Source: Pedococcus sp031456495
GTDB lineage: Bacteria > Actinomycetota > Actinomycetes > Actinomycetales > Dermatophilaceae
DNA: 64,000 nt
Direction: 5' to 3'
Assembly: GCF_031456495.1 (NCBI RefSeq)
Contig: NZ_JAVDUW010000001.1
Span: forward strand, 682,001 to 746,000
Part shown: positions 42,144 to 49,802 of the stretch, piece by piece
How the letters are laid out: the number at the start of each line of letters is the position of its first letter
Position numbering within the stretch: position 1 is the first letter of the stretch
The notes under the pieces: model-generated
The model's database searches: none
Told to the model about the DNA's origin: nothing
What the model saw: the letters and a program-made list of their open reading frames with translations, nothing else
Made by a program: the position numbers and the translations under genes

Positions 42144-43766
42144 CTAGACCGGGGGGATGTCGCGGCGCTTGGTGGCGAAGTGGCGCTCGCGGTTCCTCGC
42201 GTACCGCAGTCGCAGGAGCAGCTCGGCACGCAGCGCGTCGGCCTCGATGACCTGGTCGAGGACGAGGTCGGCGGCGAGCCGCTCGAGGTCGACGTCCTCC
42301 TCGTACTCGCGCCGCATCCGCTGGACGAACGCGTCCTTGGCCTCGGCGCCCTCCTCGGCCTCGATGGCCGCGATCCTGTTGGCGTAGACCGCGTTCACGG
42401 CTGCCTCGGGACCCATCACCGCGATGCGGGCGGTCGGCAGCGCGATCGTCGCGTCGGGCGCGAACCCGGGGCCGCCCATGGCGTAGAGCCCTGCGCCGTA
42501 GGCCTTGCGGACGATGACGCAGAACTGCGGCACGGTCGCCGAGGAGACGGCCGAGACCATCTTGGCGCCGTGGCGGATGATGCCGCCGCGCTCCACCTCC
42601 GAGCCGATCATGAAGCCCGGCACGTCGGCGAGGTAGACGAGCGGGATCGAGTACGCGTCGCACAGCCAGATGAACCGGGCGGCCTTGTCGGCACTGTCGG
42701 TGAACAGCACGCCGCCCTTGACCGCGGAGTTGTTGGCGACGATGCCGACCGTCTCGCCGGCCATCCGGCCGAACCCGACGACCAGCTCGGGCGCGAACAG
42801 CGGCTTGACCTCGAAGAACGACTCGTCGTCGACGAGGCCGTCGATCACCTCGTGGATGTCGAACGGCTGGCTCTCCCGCTCGGGCACCGTGTGCCGGGTC
42901 AGCGGGCGCGAGGGCTCCTCGGGCGCGTACGTCGGCAGCTCCGAGCGCCACGACGCCGGCAGGTAGGAGAAGTAGAGCCGGGCCATCTCGATCGCCTCGG
43001 CGTCGTCCGACACGAGCAGGTCCCCCACGCCGGAGACGGTGCAGTGCATCCGGGCGCCGCCCATCTCCTCGAGCGACACCTTCTCCCCCACGACCATCTC
43101 GGCCATGCGCGGGCTGCCGAGGTACATCGACGCGTTGCCCTCGACCATGATCACGAGGTCGGTGAACGAGGGGATGTACGCCCCGCCCGCCGCGCTCGGC
43201 CCGAACAGGCAGCAGACCTGCGGCACCTTGCCGGACAGCGCGACCTGGTTGTGGAAGATGTGTCCGGCCCCCCGTCGGCCGGGGAACATCTCGACCTGGT
43301 CGGTGATCCGCGCGCCGGCCGAGTCGACGAACCAGAAGACCGGCAGCTCCTCGCGCAGCGCCATCTCGGTCGCCCGGACGATCTTCTCCACCGTGCGCGC
43401 ACCCCAGGAGCCGGCCTTCACGGTCGGGTCGTTGGCGATGACGATGGCAGGGCGGCCGTCGACCGTCCCGCGGCCGGTGACCACGCCGTCGGCCGGCAGG
43501 CCGGACGCGGTCGCGTTGGCGTAGCGGCCGTCCTCGACGAACGAGCCCTCGTCGAACAGCAGCGCGATCCGGTCGCGGACGTAGAGCTTGCCCTGGCCGT
43601 CGAGCTTGGCCTGGGCCTTCTCCGGCGCCGAGGCGGAGGCCTCGTGTGCCGCGGCGAGCCGCTCGCGGACGTCGGTCACCTTGGGGTCGGACCCCGAGTC
43701 ACCCCCGACCGCGAACGGTGCGGACCCGGGACGGGTGGACGACGCTGGGGTGGAGGTCACCGGCAT
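42144..43766 (-). CDS. Acyl-CoA carboxylase carboxyltransferase subunit, probably methylcrotonyl-type
   Basis: The 540-aa biotin-dependent carboxyltransferase has VDSAGARITDQVEMFPGRRGAGHIFHNQV, FGPSAAGGAYIPSFTDLVIMVEG, YLADVPGFMIGSEVERGGIIRHGAKMVSA and VRKAYGAGLYAMGGPGF. The AGGAYIP and EVERGGIIRHGAK details are closer to methylcrotonyl/geranyl-CoA subunits than to AccD5. It sits 64 bases downstream of an acyl-CoA dehydrogenase under a LiuR-like operator, so a role in leucine or isovalerate breakdown is likely. No separate biotin-carrier subunit is adjacent; AccA3 at 53637 could supply it. Start ATG at 43766. Confidence 0.88.
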   Translation of the reverse strand: MPVTSTPASSTRPGSAPFAVGGDSGSDPKVTDVRERLAAAHEASASAPEKAQAKLDGQGKLYVRDRIALLFDEGSFVEDGRYANATASGLPADGVVTGRGTVDGRPAIVIANDPTVKAGSWGARTVEKIVRATEMALREELPVFWFVDSAGARITDQVEMFPGRRGAGHIFHNQVALSGKVPQVCCLFGPSAAGGAYIPSFTDLVIMVEGNASMYLGSPRMAEMVVGEKVSLEEMGGARMHCTVSGVGDLLVSDDAEAIEMARLYFSYLPASWRSELPTYAPEEPSRPLTRHTVPERESQPFDIHEVIDGLVDDESFFEVKPLFAPELVVGFGRMAGETVGIVANNSAVKGGVLFTDSADKAARFIWLCDAYSIPLVYLADVPGFMIGSEVERGGIIRHGAKMVSAVSSATVPQFCVIVRKAYGAGLYAMGGPGFAPDATIALPTARIAVMGPEAAVNAVYANRIAAIEAEEGAEAKDAFVQRMRREYEEDVDLERLAADLVLDQVIEADALRAELLLRLRYARNRERHFATKRRDIPPV

Positions 43767-43830
43767 ACCCTCTCGAACTTCGGTGGACGACGGAAAGCGT
43801 TGTGGGGCAGGGTGTTGCGGCGCGGCCGGC

Positions 43831-45012
43831 TCAGGCGGTCGGCAGGCCGAGGTGGCGGGCGATGACCATGCGCTGGACCTCCGAGGTGCCCTCGCCGATC
43901 TCCAGGATCTTGGCGTCGCGGTAGAAGCGCGCGACGGGGTACTCCTCCATGAAGCCGTTGCCGCCGAAGACCTGGGTGGCGATGCGGGTCGCGGTGACCG
44001 CGGCCTCGGTCGAGTAGAGCTTGCAGATCGCTGCGGCCTGCTTGACCTCCTTGACCGAACGGCGTCCGCGCTCGAGCTCGTCCTTGAGCCAGGCGGCCTT
44101 GTACGTCAGCTGGCGCGACGCCTCGACCATGACGGCGAGGTCGGCGATCTGGAACGACACGCCCTGGTTGATCCCGATCGGCCTGCCGAACGCCTTGCGG
44201 GTCTTCGCGTACTCGGTCGTCTCCTCGAGCATCCGCTGGCTCATCCCGACCGCGAGCGCCGAGATGGCGATGCGGCCGTCGTCGAGCGTCTTGAGGAACT
44301 GCTTGAACCCGTCGCCCTCGTTGCCGAGCAGGTTCGAGGCGGGGACGCGGCAGTCCTCGAAGGTGAGCCCGTGGGTGTCGGAGGCGTGCCAGCCGAGCTT
44401 GTCGTATGCCGGCTCGACCGTGAATCCCGCTGTGCCGGAAGGGATCATGATGGCCGAGATCTGGGCGGAGCCGTCGTCGGCCGTGCCCGTGCGGGCGGTG
44501 ACGGTCACGACGGAGGTGATGTCGGTGCCGGAGTTGGTGATGAACGCCTTGGCGCCGTTGACGACCCACTCGTCGCCCTCGCGGACGGCCCTGGTGCGGG
44601 TGGCGCCGGCGTCGGAGCCGGCATCCGGCTCGGTCAGGCCGAAGCCGGCGAGCGCGCGGCCGGCGACGAGGTCGGGCAGGAAGCGCTCCTTCTGCTCCTG
44701 CGTGCCGTACGTGAGGATCGGGTTGATGCCCAGGCCGACGCCGGCCGACAGGGTGATCCCGATCGACTGGTCGACCCGGCCCAGCTCCTCGATCGCGACG
44801 CAGAGCGAGGTGAAGTCGCCGTCGTCGCCCATGCCGCCGAACTCCTCCGGCACGACGAGGCCGAAGAGCCCCAGCTCGCCCATCTTGGGCACGAGGTCGG
44901 ACGGGAAGTGGTGGTCCTTGTCCCACTGGGCGATGTGCGGCTCGACCTCGGCCTGCGCGAACTCCCGCACGACCTTGCGGAAGTCCTCGTGCTCCTTGCT
45001 CAGCTCGAACAT
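43831..45012 (-). CDS. Acyl-CoA dehydrogenase (isovaleryl/branched-chain type candidate)
   Basis: The 393-aa enzyme has the acyl-CoA dehydrogenase signatures: GFGLTEPDAGSDAGATRTRA, KAFITNSGT, TRKAFGRPIGINQGVSFQIADLA and the catalytic base Glu374 in EIGEGTSEVQRMVIAR. The start has AAGGAG 8 bases before the ATG, and the divergent palindromic operator at 45072-45103 lies 60 bases upstream. With the MerR regulator and the carboxyltransferase this forms a liu-like branched-chain degradation set, so isovaleryl-CoA is the best substrate guess. Medium-chain or glutaryl-type substrates are not excluded. Confidence 0.9.
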   Translation of the reverse strand: MFELSKEHEDFRKVVREFAQAEVEPHIAQWDKDHHFPSDLVPKMGELGLFGLVVPEEFGGMGDDGDFTSLCVAIEELGRVDQSIGITLSAGVGLGINPILTYGTQEQKERFLPDLVAGRALAGFGLTEPDAGSDAGATRTRAVREGDEWVVNGAKAFITNSGTDITSVVTVTARTGTADDGSAQISAIMIPSGTAGFTVEPAYDKLGWHASDTHGLTFEDCRVPASNLLGNEGDGFKQFLKTLDDGRIAISALAVGMSQRMLEETTEYAKTRKAFGRPIGINQGVSFQIADLAVMVEASRQLTYKAAWLKDELERGRRSVKEVKQAAAICKLYSTEAAVTATRIATQVFGGNGFMEEYPVARFYRDAKILEIGEGTSEVQRMVIARHLGLPTA

Positions 45013-45071
45013 CGCTCACTCCTTCGTGGCATGCGCCTTCGGGGGTCGCCCGGCCGCGCGGCATCCGTGTC

Positions 45072-45103
45072 ATTGCTTGACGTTGACGTAAACGTAAAGC
45101 AAT
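45072..45103. promoter_or_regulatory. 32-base palindromic operator for the MerR/LiuR-like regulator
   Basis: The segment 45072-45103 is a palindrome with 14 of 16 paired positions, built of ATTGCTT, ACGTT and ACGT units around a CG centre. It is strikingly AT-rich for this genome. It lies between the divergent MerR and acyl-CoA dehydrogenase genes and touches the AATACT -10 box (45101-45106) of the regulator. This fits binding of the MerR dimer, with control of both directions. Confidence 0.7.
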
Positions 45104-45106
45104 ACT
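45101..45106 (+). promoter_or_regulatory. -10-like box AATACT for the MerR gene
   Basis: AATACT ends 7 bases before the ATG at 45114 and overlaps the edge of the operator palindrome, so the regulator would repress its own leaderless transcript. Confidence 0.35.
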
Positions 45107-45113
45107 CGCGGGT

Positions 45114-45512
45114 ATGCCAAGCCCCACCGTGACCGAGCAGCGGACCTGGACGATCCGCGAGGTGGCCGAGGAGTTCGGGGTCACGCACCGCACGGTCCGG
45201 CACTACGAGGACCTCGGGCTCATCTCCCCCGAGCGTCGCGGGACCCAGCGCGTCTACCACCGCCGCGACCGCACCCGCCTCGGCCTGATCCTGCGCGGTC
45301 GGCGCCTCGGGTTCCCGCTCGAGGAGATCCGCACGATCATCGACCTCTACGACCGGCCGCGGGGCAAGGCCAGCCAGCTCGAGTACGTCCTGGGGCAGAT
45401 CGACGAGCGCCGCACCGACCTCGAGCAGCGCCGCCGCGACCTCGAGGACGCCCTCACCGAGCTCGACGAGTTCGAGCGCCGCTGCCGCGAGGACCTCGAC
45501 CGGCTCCGCTGA
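45114..45512 (+). CDS. MerR-family regulator, LiuR-like
   Basis: The 132-aa protein has a MerR winged-helix domain (TWTIREVAEEFGVTHRTVRHYEDLGLISPERRGTQRVYHRRD) with the recognition region RTVRHYED. A dimerisation coiled coil (about 85-130) is rich in Glu, Arg and Leu. It lacks the metal-binding Cys residues of metal sensors. Its length and its place divergent to an acyl-CoA dehydrogenase match LiuR, the repressor of branched-chain acyl-CoA degradation, which senses acyl-CoA intermediates. It faces a 32-base palindrome that is the likely binding site. Confidence 0.85.
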   Translation: MPSPTVTEQRTWTIREVAEEFGVTHRTVRHYEDLGLISPERRGTQRVYHRRDRTRLGLILRGRRLGFPLEEIRTIIDLYDRPRGKASQLEYVLGQIDERRTDLEQRRRDLEDALTELDEFERRCREDLDRLR

Positions 45513-45515
45513 ACC

Positions 45516-45679
45516 TGCCCGTCTCTCCGCTCGCCCAGCCTCTCGGGGTGGGCGGCGGCCGAATCGGCCAGAGGAGCGACGTCGAGGCCGACGGCGACCA
45601 CGTGGTGTCCTTCCTCGAGCGCTCGTGCGGTCAGGAGCCGGCCGAGACCGGTCGAGGCTCCGGTGATGCCCGGGTGGAC
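45516..45679 (-). pseudogene. Remnant of a short-chain dehydrogenase (SDR) N-terminus
   Basis: The minus strand encodes GITGASTGLGRLLTARALEE, then HHVVAVGLDVAPLADSAAAHPERL, a good match to the NAD-binding start of an SDR (TGxxxGxG). No start codon fits in frame just before it. The frame runs into the antisense of the MerR gene after about 55 residues, so the catalytic YxxxK half is missing. It is probably a leftover from the insertion that brought the MFS and TetR genes. Confidence 0.55.
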
Positions 45680-45738
45680 ATGGGTGCGTTAATTCCATGC
45701 AGATGGTGATTCGGGGAGTAGCGCTGCAGCTGGGGTGC

Positions 45739-47187
45739 TCAGCTAGTCGCGACCGAAGCCGGAGTCGCGTTCGCCGGTTGCACCCTGCGGCGGAGGTCGG
45801 CGGTGAGGATCGCGACTCCGACGAGGACCGCCAGGACGTAGAAGAGGGTCGCGACCTCGAAGACGGTGGCGTAGCCGTGGGCGGCGAGGACAGTGCTGGG
45901 GCTGTTGTCGTGGTCCACCGCGGAGCCGAACACGACGGTCAGCAGGGCCAGGCCGATGGATCCCCCGAGCTGATGTGCGGTGTTGACCAGGCCCGATCCG
46001 GCGCCGGCGTCGTGGGGTTCGATCCCGGACATCCCGAAGTCAGTGAACAGGATGATGGCGATGCCCTGTCCGACCCCGAGGACGAGAAGCGGCAGCAGGA
46101 TGCCGGGCCAGAACGCGGTGCCGGCGTCGATGCGGCTCAACCAGGCCATGCCGATGGTCGCGAGGGCCAGCGACACGACGAGGAGTACGGCCTTGCTCGC
46201 GCGTGGAGCGAGCAGGCGGACGACGTAGACCATCGCGAAGAACATCCCGGTCAGCGGGATGTAGGCGAATCCCGTGGCCAGTGGGCTGAGTCCGCGGACG
46301 TTCTGCAGGAACTGGCTCAGGAAGTAGAACGTGGAGAACATGGCGCCGACGATGAGGACGCGTCCGAGGTAGGCGCCGGAGCGCTCGACGTCTGCGAACA
46401 GGCGCAGCGGCACGATCGGCTGGGAGTGGCGGCGTTCGAGCAGCACGAACGCGAGGATGAGCGCGAGCGCTGACCCGAGCGGCACCAAGGTGGTGGGGCT
46501 GGCCCAGCCGGCCTCGGCGGCCTCGACGAGCCCGTAGACCAGGGCCGACATGCCCAGGGTGATGCAGATGGCCCCGAGGACGTCGACGCGGCCGGACTGG
46601 CGGCCGGTGTCGGGCAGATGGCGCGGCGAGAGCGCCAGGATCGCGATTCCGATGGGGACGTTGACGAGCAGGCCCCAGCGCCACGAGAGGTACTCCGTGA
46701 AGACGCCGCCGACGATGATGCCGACGCTGCCACCCGCGCCGATCACAGCGCTGTAGATCGCGATCGCGCGAGTGCGCTCCTCAGGGGCGGGAAAGCTGGT
46801 GATGAGCAGTGCCAGCGTCGCGGGGATCGCGAAGGCCGCGGCGAGCCCCTGCAGGGCCCGTGCACCGACGAGGACCTCCGAAGACTGGGCAACGCCGGCC
46901 AGCAGCGATGCCGCCGTGAACAGGCCCGTGCCGACCATGAAGACGCGGCGCCGGCCGACGAGGTCGCCGGTGCGGGCACCGAGCAGCAGCAGGCCGCCGA
47001 ACACGAGCACGTAGCTGTTCTGGATCCAGGAGAGCGAGGAGTCGGTGAACTCGAGCTCGTCCTTGATGTGGGGCAGCGCCGTCGTCACGATCGAGGCGTC
47101 GAGCGTCATCATCAGCTGGCAGCCGAGGATGACGGCAAGAACGACGCCCCTTTTCCGTGTCGAGGGACGGAGAGCGGGAACGGACAT
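45739..47187 (-). CDS. MFS multidrug exporter, DHA2 (14-helix EmrB/QacA) family
   Basis: The 482-aa membrane protein has the DHA2 signatures: LDASIVTTALPHIKDEL in helix 1, the GDLVGRRRVF loop between helices 2 and 3, RALQGLAAAFAIPATLALL, and GSVGIIVGGVFTEYLSWRWGLLVNVPIG around helices 5-6. About 14 helices are predicted. It likely uses the proton gradient to export drugs or toxic lipophilic compounds. The ATG at 47187 has an excellent AGGAGGAG Shine-Dalgarno. It diverges from a TetR regulator, with two matching 16-base operators between them. Codon choice looks less GC-extreme than its neighbours. Confidence 0.92.
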   Translation of the reverse strand: MSVPALRPSTRKRGVVLAVILGCQLMMTLDASIVTTALPHIKDELEFTDSSLSWIQNSYVLVFGGLLLLGARTGDLVGRRRVFMVGTGLFTAASLLAGVAQSSEVLVGARALQGLAAAFAIPATLALLITSFPAPEERTRAIAIYSAVIGAGGSVGIIVGGVFTEYLSWRWGLLVNVPIGIAILALSPRHLPDTGRQSGRVDVLGAICITLGMSALVYGLVEAAEAGWASPTTLVPLGSALALILAFVLLERRHSQPIVPLRLFADVERSGAYLGRVLIVGAMFSTFYFLSQFLQNVRGLSPLATGFAYIPLTGMFFAMVYVVRLLAPRASKAVLLVVSLALATIGMAWLSRIDAGTAFWPGILLPLLVLGVGQGIAIILFTDFGMSGIEPHDAGAGSGLVNTAHQLGGSIGLALLTVVFGSAVDHDNSPSTVLAAHGYATVFEVATLFYVLAVLVGVAILTADLRRRVQPANATPASVATS

Positions 47188-47202
47188 GGGCTCCTCCTAA
47201 GT

Positions 47203-47218
47203 AACTAACAAGTTGGTT
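47203..47218. promoter_or_regulatory. TetR operator 1
   Basis: AACTAACAAGTTGGTT is a near-palindrome of the form AACYAAC..GTTRGTT. It lies 16 bases upstream of the MFS start, so a bound repressor would block that gene. Confidence 0.6.
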
Positions 47219-47250
47219 GTTCCAGTGAATCACGTCTGCTCCTTCCATGC

Positions 47251-47266
47251 AACTAACCGGTTACTT
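47251..47266. promoter_or_regulatory. TetR operator 2
   Basis: AACTAACCGGTTACTT shares the AACTAAC half-site and spacing of operator 1 and has one mismatch in its palindrome. It ends 3 bases before the tetR -10 box, fitting autorepression. Confidence 0.6.
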
Positions 47267-47268
47267 GT

Positions 47269-47274
47269 TAGGAT
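47269..47274 (+). promoter_or_regulatory. -10 box TAGGAT, leaderless start of the tetR gene
   Basis: TAGGAT ends 6 bases before the ATG at 47281. Confidence 0.55.
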
Positions 47275-47280
47275 CCGTCC

Positions 47281-47841
47281 ATGGCGAGAGATGCAGAAGC
47301 GACCCGAGGGCGGATCCTGGACGCGGCCGAGGCCGAGTTCGCGAGCTACGGCATCGCTGGATCTCGCGTCGATCGGATCGCCGAGACCGCCTCAGCCAAC
47401 AAGGCGCTGATCTACAAGTACTTCGGCAGCAAGGAGGAGCTGTTCGACGCCGTCTTCGCCGCGCGCGCCCTGTCGTTCGTCGACCAAGTCGAGTTCGACG
47501 CCACGGACCTGCCTGGGTACGCGGGTCGGGCGTTCGACCTGTACGAGCGCTACCCGAACACGCTCCGGCTCTCGACGTGGTACCAGCTCGAGCGCGCCGA
47601 CGGTCGGCTGCCGGCGATCGTCGAGTCGAACAACGCCAAGCTCGCCAAGATCGAGCAGGCACAGGAGGCCGGCCTCCTGACGACTACGTACTCGGCGCTC
47701 GAGCTGCTCACCGAAGTGCGCGCCCTGTGCATGAGCTGGCACCTGCACACACCAGAGCTCGCGCTCGTACGACGACCGAACCGCGCGCGTTGTCGCGAGG
47801 TAGTTGTCGAGAGCGTCCGCCGGCTGGTGGCTGGCGACTGA
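47281..47841 (+). CDS. TetR-family repressor of the adjacent exporter
   Basis: The 186-aa protein has the TetR helix-turn-helix at its start (TRGRILDAAEAEFASYGIAGSRVDRIAETASANKALIYKYFGSKEELFDAVF) and a ligand domain rich in Leu and Ala. The domain order and divergent location relative to the MFS gene are typical of drug-responsive repressors. The ligand is unknown. It has codons such as ACT, GAA and GTA that are rarer in the neighbourhood. The gene has no Shine-Dalgarno and appears leaderless. Confidence 0.9.
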   Translation: MARDAEATRGRILDAAEAEFASYGIAGSRVDRIAETASANKALIYKYFGSKEELFDAVFAARALSFVDQVEFDATDLPGYAGRAFDLYERYPNTLRLSTWYQLERADGRLPAIVESNNAKLAKIEQAQEAGLLTTTYSALELLTEVRALCMSWHLHTPELALVRRPNRARCREVVVESVRRLVAGD

Positions 47842-47989
47842 TCCTCCGGACACCAGCGTGAGGCGGCCTTGCCGATGCTTTGTCCATCTCGTGGTCCGCC
47901 GCTCCGCACCGTCAACGCCTACCTGTCACCAACCTCCAGGCCGAGTACATCCAGCCGTCCCGCCACAGCGGGCGCCCAGCGCGGTGGGC

Positions 47990-47995
47990 TAGGTT
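47990..47995 (+). promoter_or_regulatory. -10 box TAGGTT, leaderless start of the M50B gene
   Basis: TAGGTT ends 7 bases before the GTG at 48003. The preceding stretch 47842-47989 holds no recognisable gene. Confidence 0.5.
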
Positions 47996-48002
47996 CGCCG
48001 CC

Positions 48003-48704
48003 GTGAACTGGGACGAGGTCGGCGCACGCGTCGTACCGACCGCCGGCATCGCGCTGGCCCCGTCGGCCGCGCTCACCGCGCTCGGCGCCGCGCTCGTCGT
48101 GGTCGGCGTCGCCCCGGTCTGGCAGTCCCTGCGCGTCGTCGTGACGCTGGTGCACGAGCTCGGCCACGCGGTGGTCGGCCTCGCAGTCGGCCGACGGTTC
48201 ACCGGCTTCGTGCTGCGGGGCGACATGTCCGGCCACGCGGTGACGGTCGGGCCCTCGCGTGGCGCCGGGCGCGTGGTGACGACGTGGGCGGGCTACCCGG
48301 CCCCGGCCGTCCTCGGCGCGGTCATGGTCTGGGCCGCCGGTCGCGGCTGGTCGGCCCCGATGGTCACCGCCGGCCTGGTCGTCCTCGTGGTCGCGCTGCT
48401 GCGGGTGCGGTCGGCGCTCACCGGCGTGGTGATGGTGCTCGTCCTCGCGGCGAACGGGGCCCTCTGGTGGTGGCGGGACGACCGGCTGCAGGCGACCGTG
48501 CTCGTCGCCCTCGGCGTGGTCCTGCTCGTCGGGGCCTGGCGGCACCTGGGGGCCGTCGCCGGCAGCCGCGAGCGCGGCAGTGACCCGGCGGTGCTCGCCG
48601 CGCTGACCCGCGTGCCGCGCGGGCTCTGGACGGCGTCCTTCGTCCTCGTCTGCGCCGCCGCGACCGCGTGGGCCGGCCGGGTGCTGCTCGACCTCGTGCG
48701 CTGA
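48003..48704 (+). CDS. M50B-type membrane metallopeptidase
   Basis: The 233-aa integral membrane protein has the zinc motif HELGH (His51-His55) at the start of a helix, and about six further hydrophobic segments. GYPAPAVLGAVMVW after it may supply the usual G..NP-like contact, although the classical NPDG third ligand is not evident. M50B enzymes without PDZ domains act in intramembrane cutting or are uncharacterised. Start GTG at 48003. It is followed by a 12-base inverted repeat terminator and converges on a kinase gene. Confidence 0.82.
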   Translation: MNWDEVGARVVPTAGIALAPSAALTALGAALVVVGVAPVWQSLRVVVTLVHELGHAVVGLAVGRRFTGFVLRGDMSGHAVTVGPSRGAGRVVTTWAGYPAPAVLGAVMVWAAGRGWSAPMVTAGLVVLVVALLRVRSALTGVVMVLVLAANGALWWWRDDRLQATVLVALGVVLLVGAWRHLGAVAGSRERGSDPAVLAALTRVPRGLWTASFVLVCAAATAWAGRVLLDLVR

Positions 48705-48740
48705 CCCTGCGTCCGCTCACCTGCGGGGGCGTCGAGGAGT

Positions 48741-48782
48741 CAGGACATGCCGACGACGCGGCCGTGGCACCGGCATGTCCTG
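48741..48782. terminator. Inverted repeat, probable bidirectional terminator
   Basis: CAGGACATGCCG (48741-48752) and its exact complement CGGCATGTCCTG (48771-48782) flank an 18-base loop, between the convergent M50B and PfkB genes. Confidence 0.55.
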
Positions 48783-48801
48783 GCCGCTCGACGGGGCTCG
48801 G

Positions 48802-49725
48802 TCAGGGGTGCCGGGCCGCCAGGAAGGCGTCGATCTCGGGGGCGGTCGGCGCCGTCGCCGGTCCGCGACGCGTCACCTTGATTGCCCCGGCCGCGTTGGC
48901 CCGCCGTGCCGCCGTCACCCAGTCGGTCCCTCGCGAGACCTCGGCGACCAGCACGCCCGTGTGGGTGTCCCCGGCGCCGTTGGTGTCGACGGCCTCCTGC
49001 GGGTACCCGGGCAGCGACTCGGTGCGGCCGTCCAGCCGCAGGTGGCACCCGCGCGCGCCGTCGCGCACCACCGCCACCGCGCCCTCGGCGAGCCGCTCGG
49101 CGACCGCCGCGACGGAGTCAGCCGGGTCGGCGCAACCGGTCAGCTGCCCCGCCTCCTCGGCGTTGCTCGTCCACACCGCGGTGCGCTCGAGCACGTGCTG
49201 CTGCAGCGAGGGCGCGAGGTCCCCGAACGCCGCACCCGGGTCGAGGACCACCAGCACACCGTCCACGAGGTCGTCGAGCCACTCCAGCAGCGGGTCGCGG
49301 GTCCGTCCCACGAGCGAGAACCCGCTCACGCAGACGAGGTCCCCGGCGACCGGACGGCTCGTCGCGAGGCTGGCCGCGCTGATCCGCCGCTCGGCACCCT
49401 GGGTCGTCACGAACGTCCGCTCGGCGCTCGGCTCGACCATGACGACGCAGATCCCGGTGTCGAGGCCGTCGACGACCGGGCTCGACACCACGACACCCTC
49501 GGCCGCGAGCGCCGAGCGCACGAGGTCGCCGTTCGGCCCCTCGCCCACCGCCCCGGCGAGCACGGCATCGGCGCCCGAGCGGGCGGCGGCGACGAGGATG
49601 TTGACGGCTCCCCCGGCATACCGCTCGTAGCTGCGGGCCACCGCGTTCCCGCCGCGCCGCGGCAGTGCGTCCACCTCCACGACCACGTCGACGAGGGCCT
49701 GTGCCGTGTGGATCACCCGCGTCAT
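48802..49725 (-). CDS. PfkB-family carbohydrate kinase
   Basis: The 307-aa ribokinase-like protein has the N-terminal GGNAVARSYERYAGGAVNILVAAARSGA block, SNAEEAGQLTG, and the C-terminal signature VDTNGAGDTHTGVLVAEV. That signature holds the catalytic Asp (second D in NGAGD) and the anion hole. It phosphorylates a sugar, nucleoside or related alcohol with ATP; the substrate is not clear. No aldolase or transporter is adjacent to guide it. Start ATG at 49725. A CATACT box 7 bases upstream suggests a leaderless transcript. Confidence 0.88.
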   Translation of the reverse strand: MTRVIHTAQALVDVVVEVDALPRRGGNAVARSYERYAGGAVNILVAAARSGADAVLAGAVGEGPNGDLVRSALAAEGVVVSSPVVDGLDTGICVVMVEPSAERTFVTTQGAERRISAASLATSRPVAGDLVCVSGFSLVGRTRDPLLEWLDDLVDGVLVVLDPGAAFGDLAPSLQQHVLERTAVWTSNAEEAGQLTGCADPADSVAAVAERLAEGAVAVVRDGARGCHLRLDGRTESLPGYPQEAVDTNGAGDTHTGVLVAEVSRGTDWVTAARRANAAGAIKVTRRGPATAPTAPEIDAFLAARHP

Positions 49726-49732
49726 GCCCGGA

Positions 49733-49738
49733 AGTATG
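49733..49738 (-). promoter_or_regulatory. -10-like box CATACT for the PfkB gene
   Basis: CATACT on the minus strand ends 7 bases before the ATG at 49725. It coincides with a copy of the GTATGCCG octamer. Confidence 0.3.
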
Positions 49739-49749
49739 CCGGTGGCCGC

Positions 49750-49755
49750 TACCGT
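49750..49755 (+). promoter_or_regulatory. -10 box TACCGT for the acyltransferase gene
   Basis: TACCGT lies 47 bases before the GTG at 49803, which carries GGCAGGAGGGG as ribosome-binding site, so this is a leadered promoter. Confidence 0.35.
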
Positions 49756-49802
49756 CGGCAGGGAGGCCGGCGAACCCCGGCCCGGGCAGGGCAGGAGGGG
49801 AC

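Noticed and set aside
47842..48002. Possible transposase or integrase remnant after the tetR gene
   Set aside because: Three-frame reading gives no recognisable motif and no flanking inverted or direct repeats were found.
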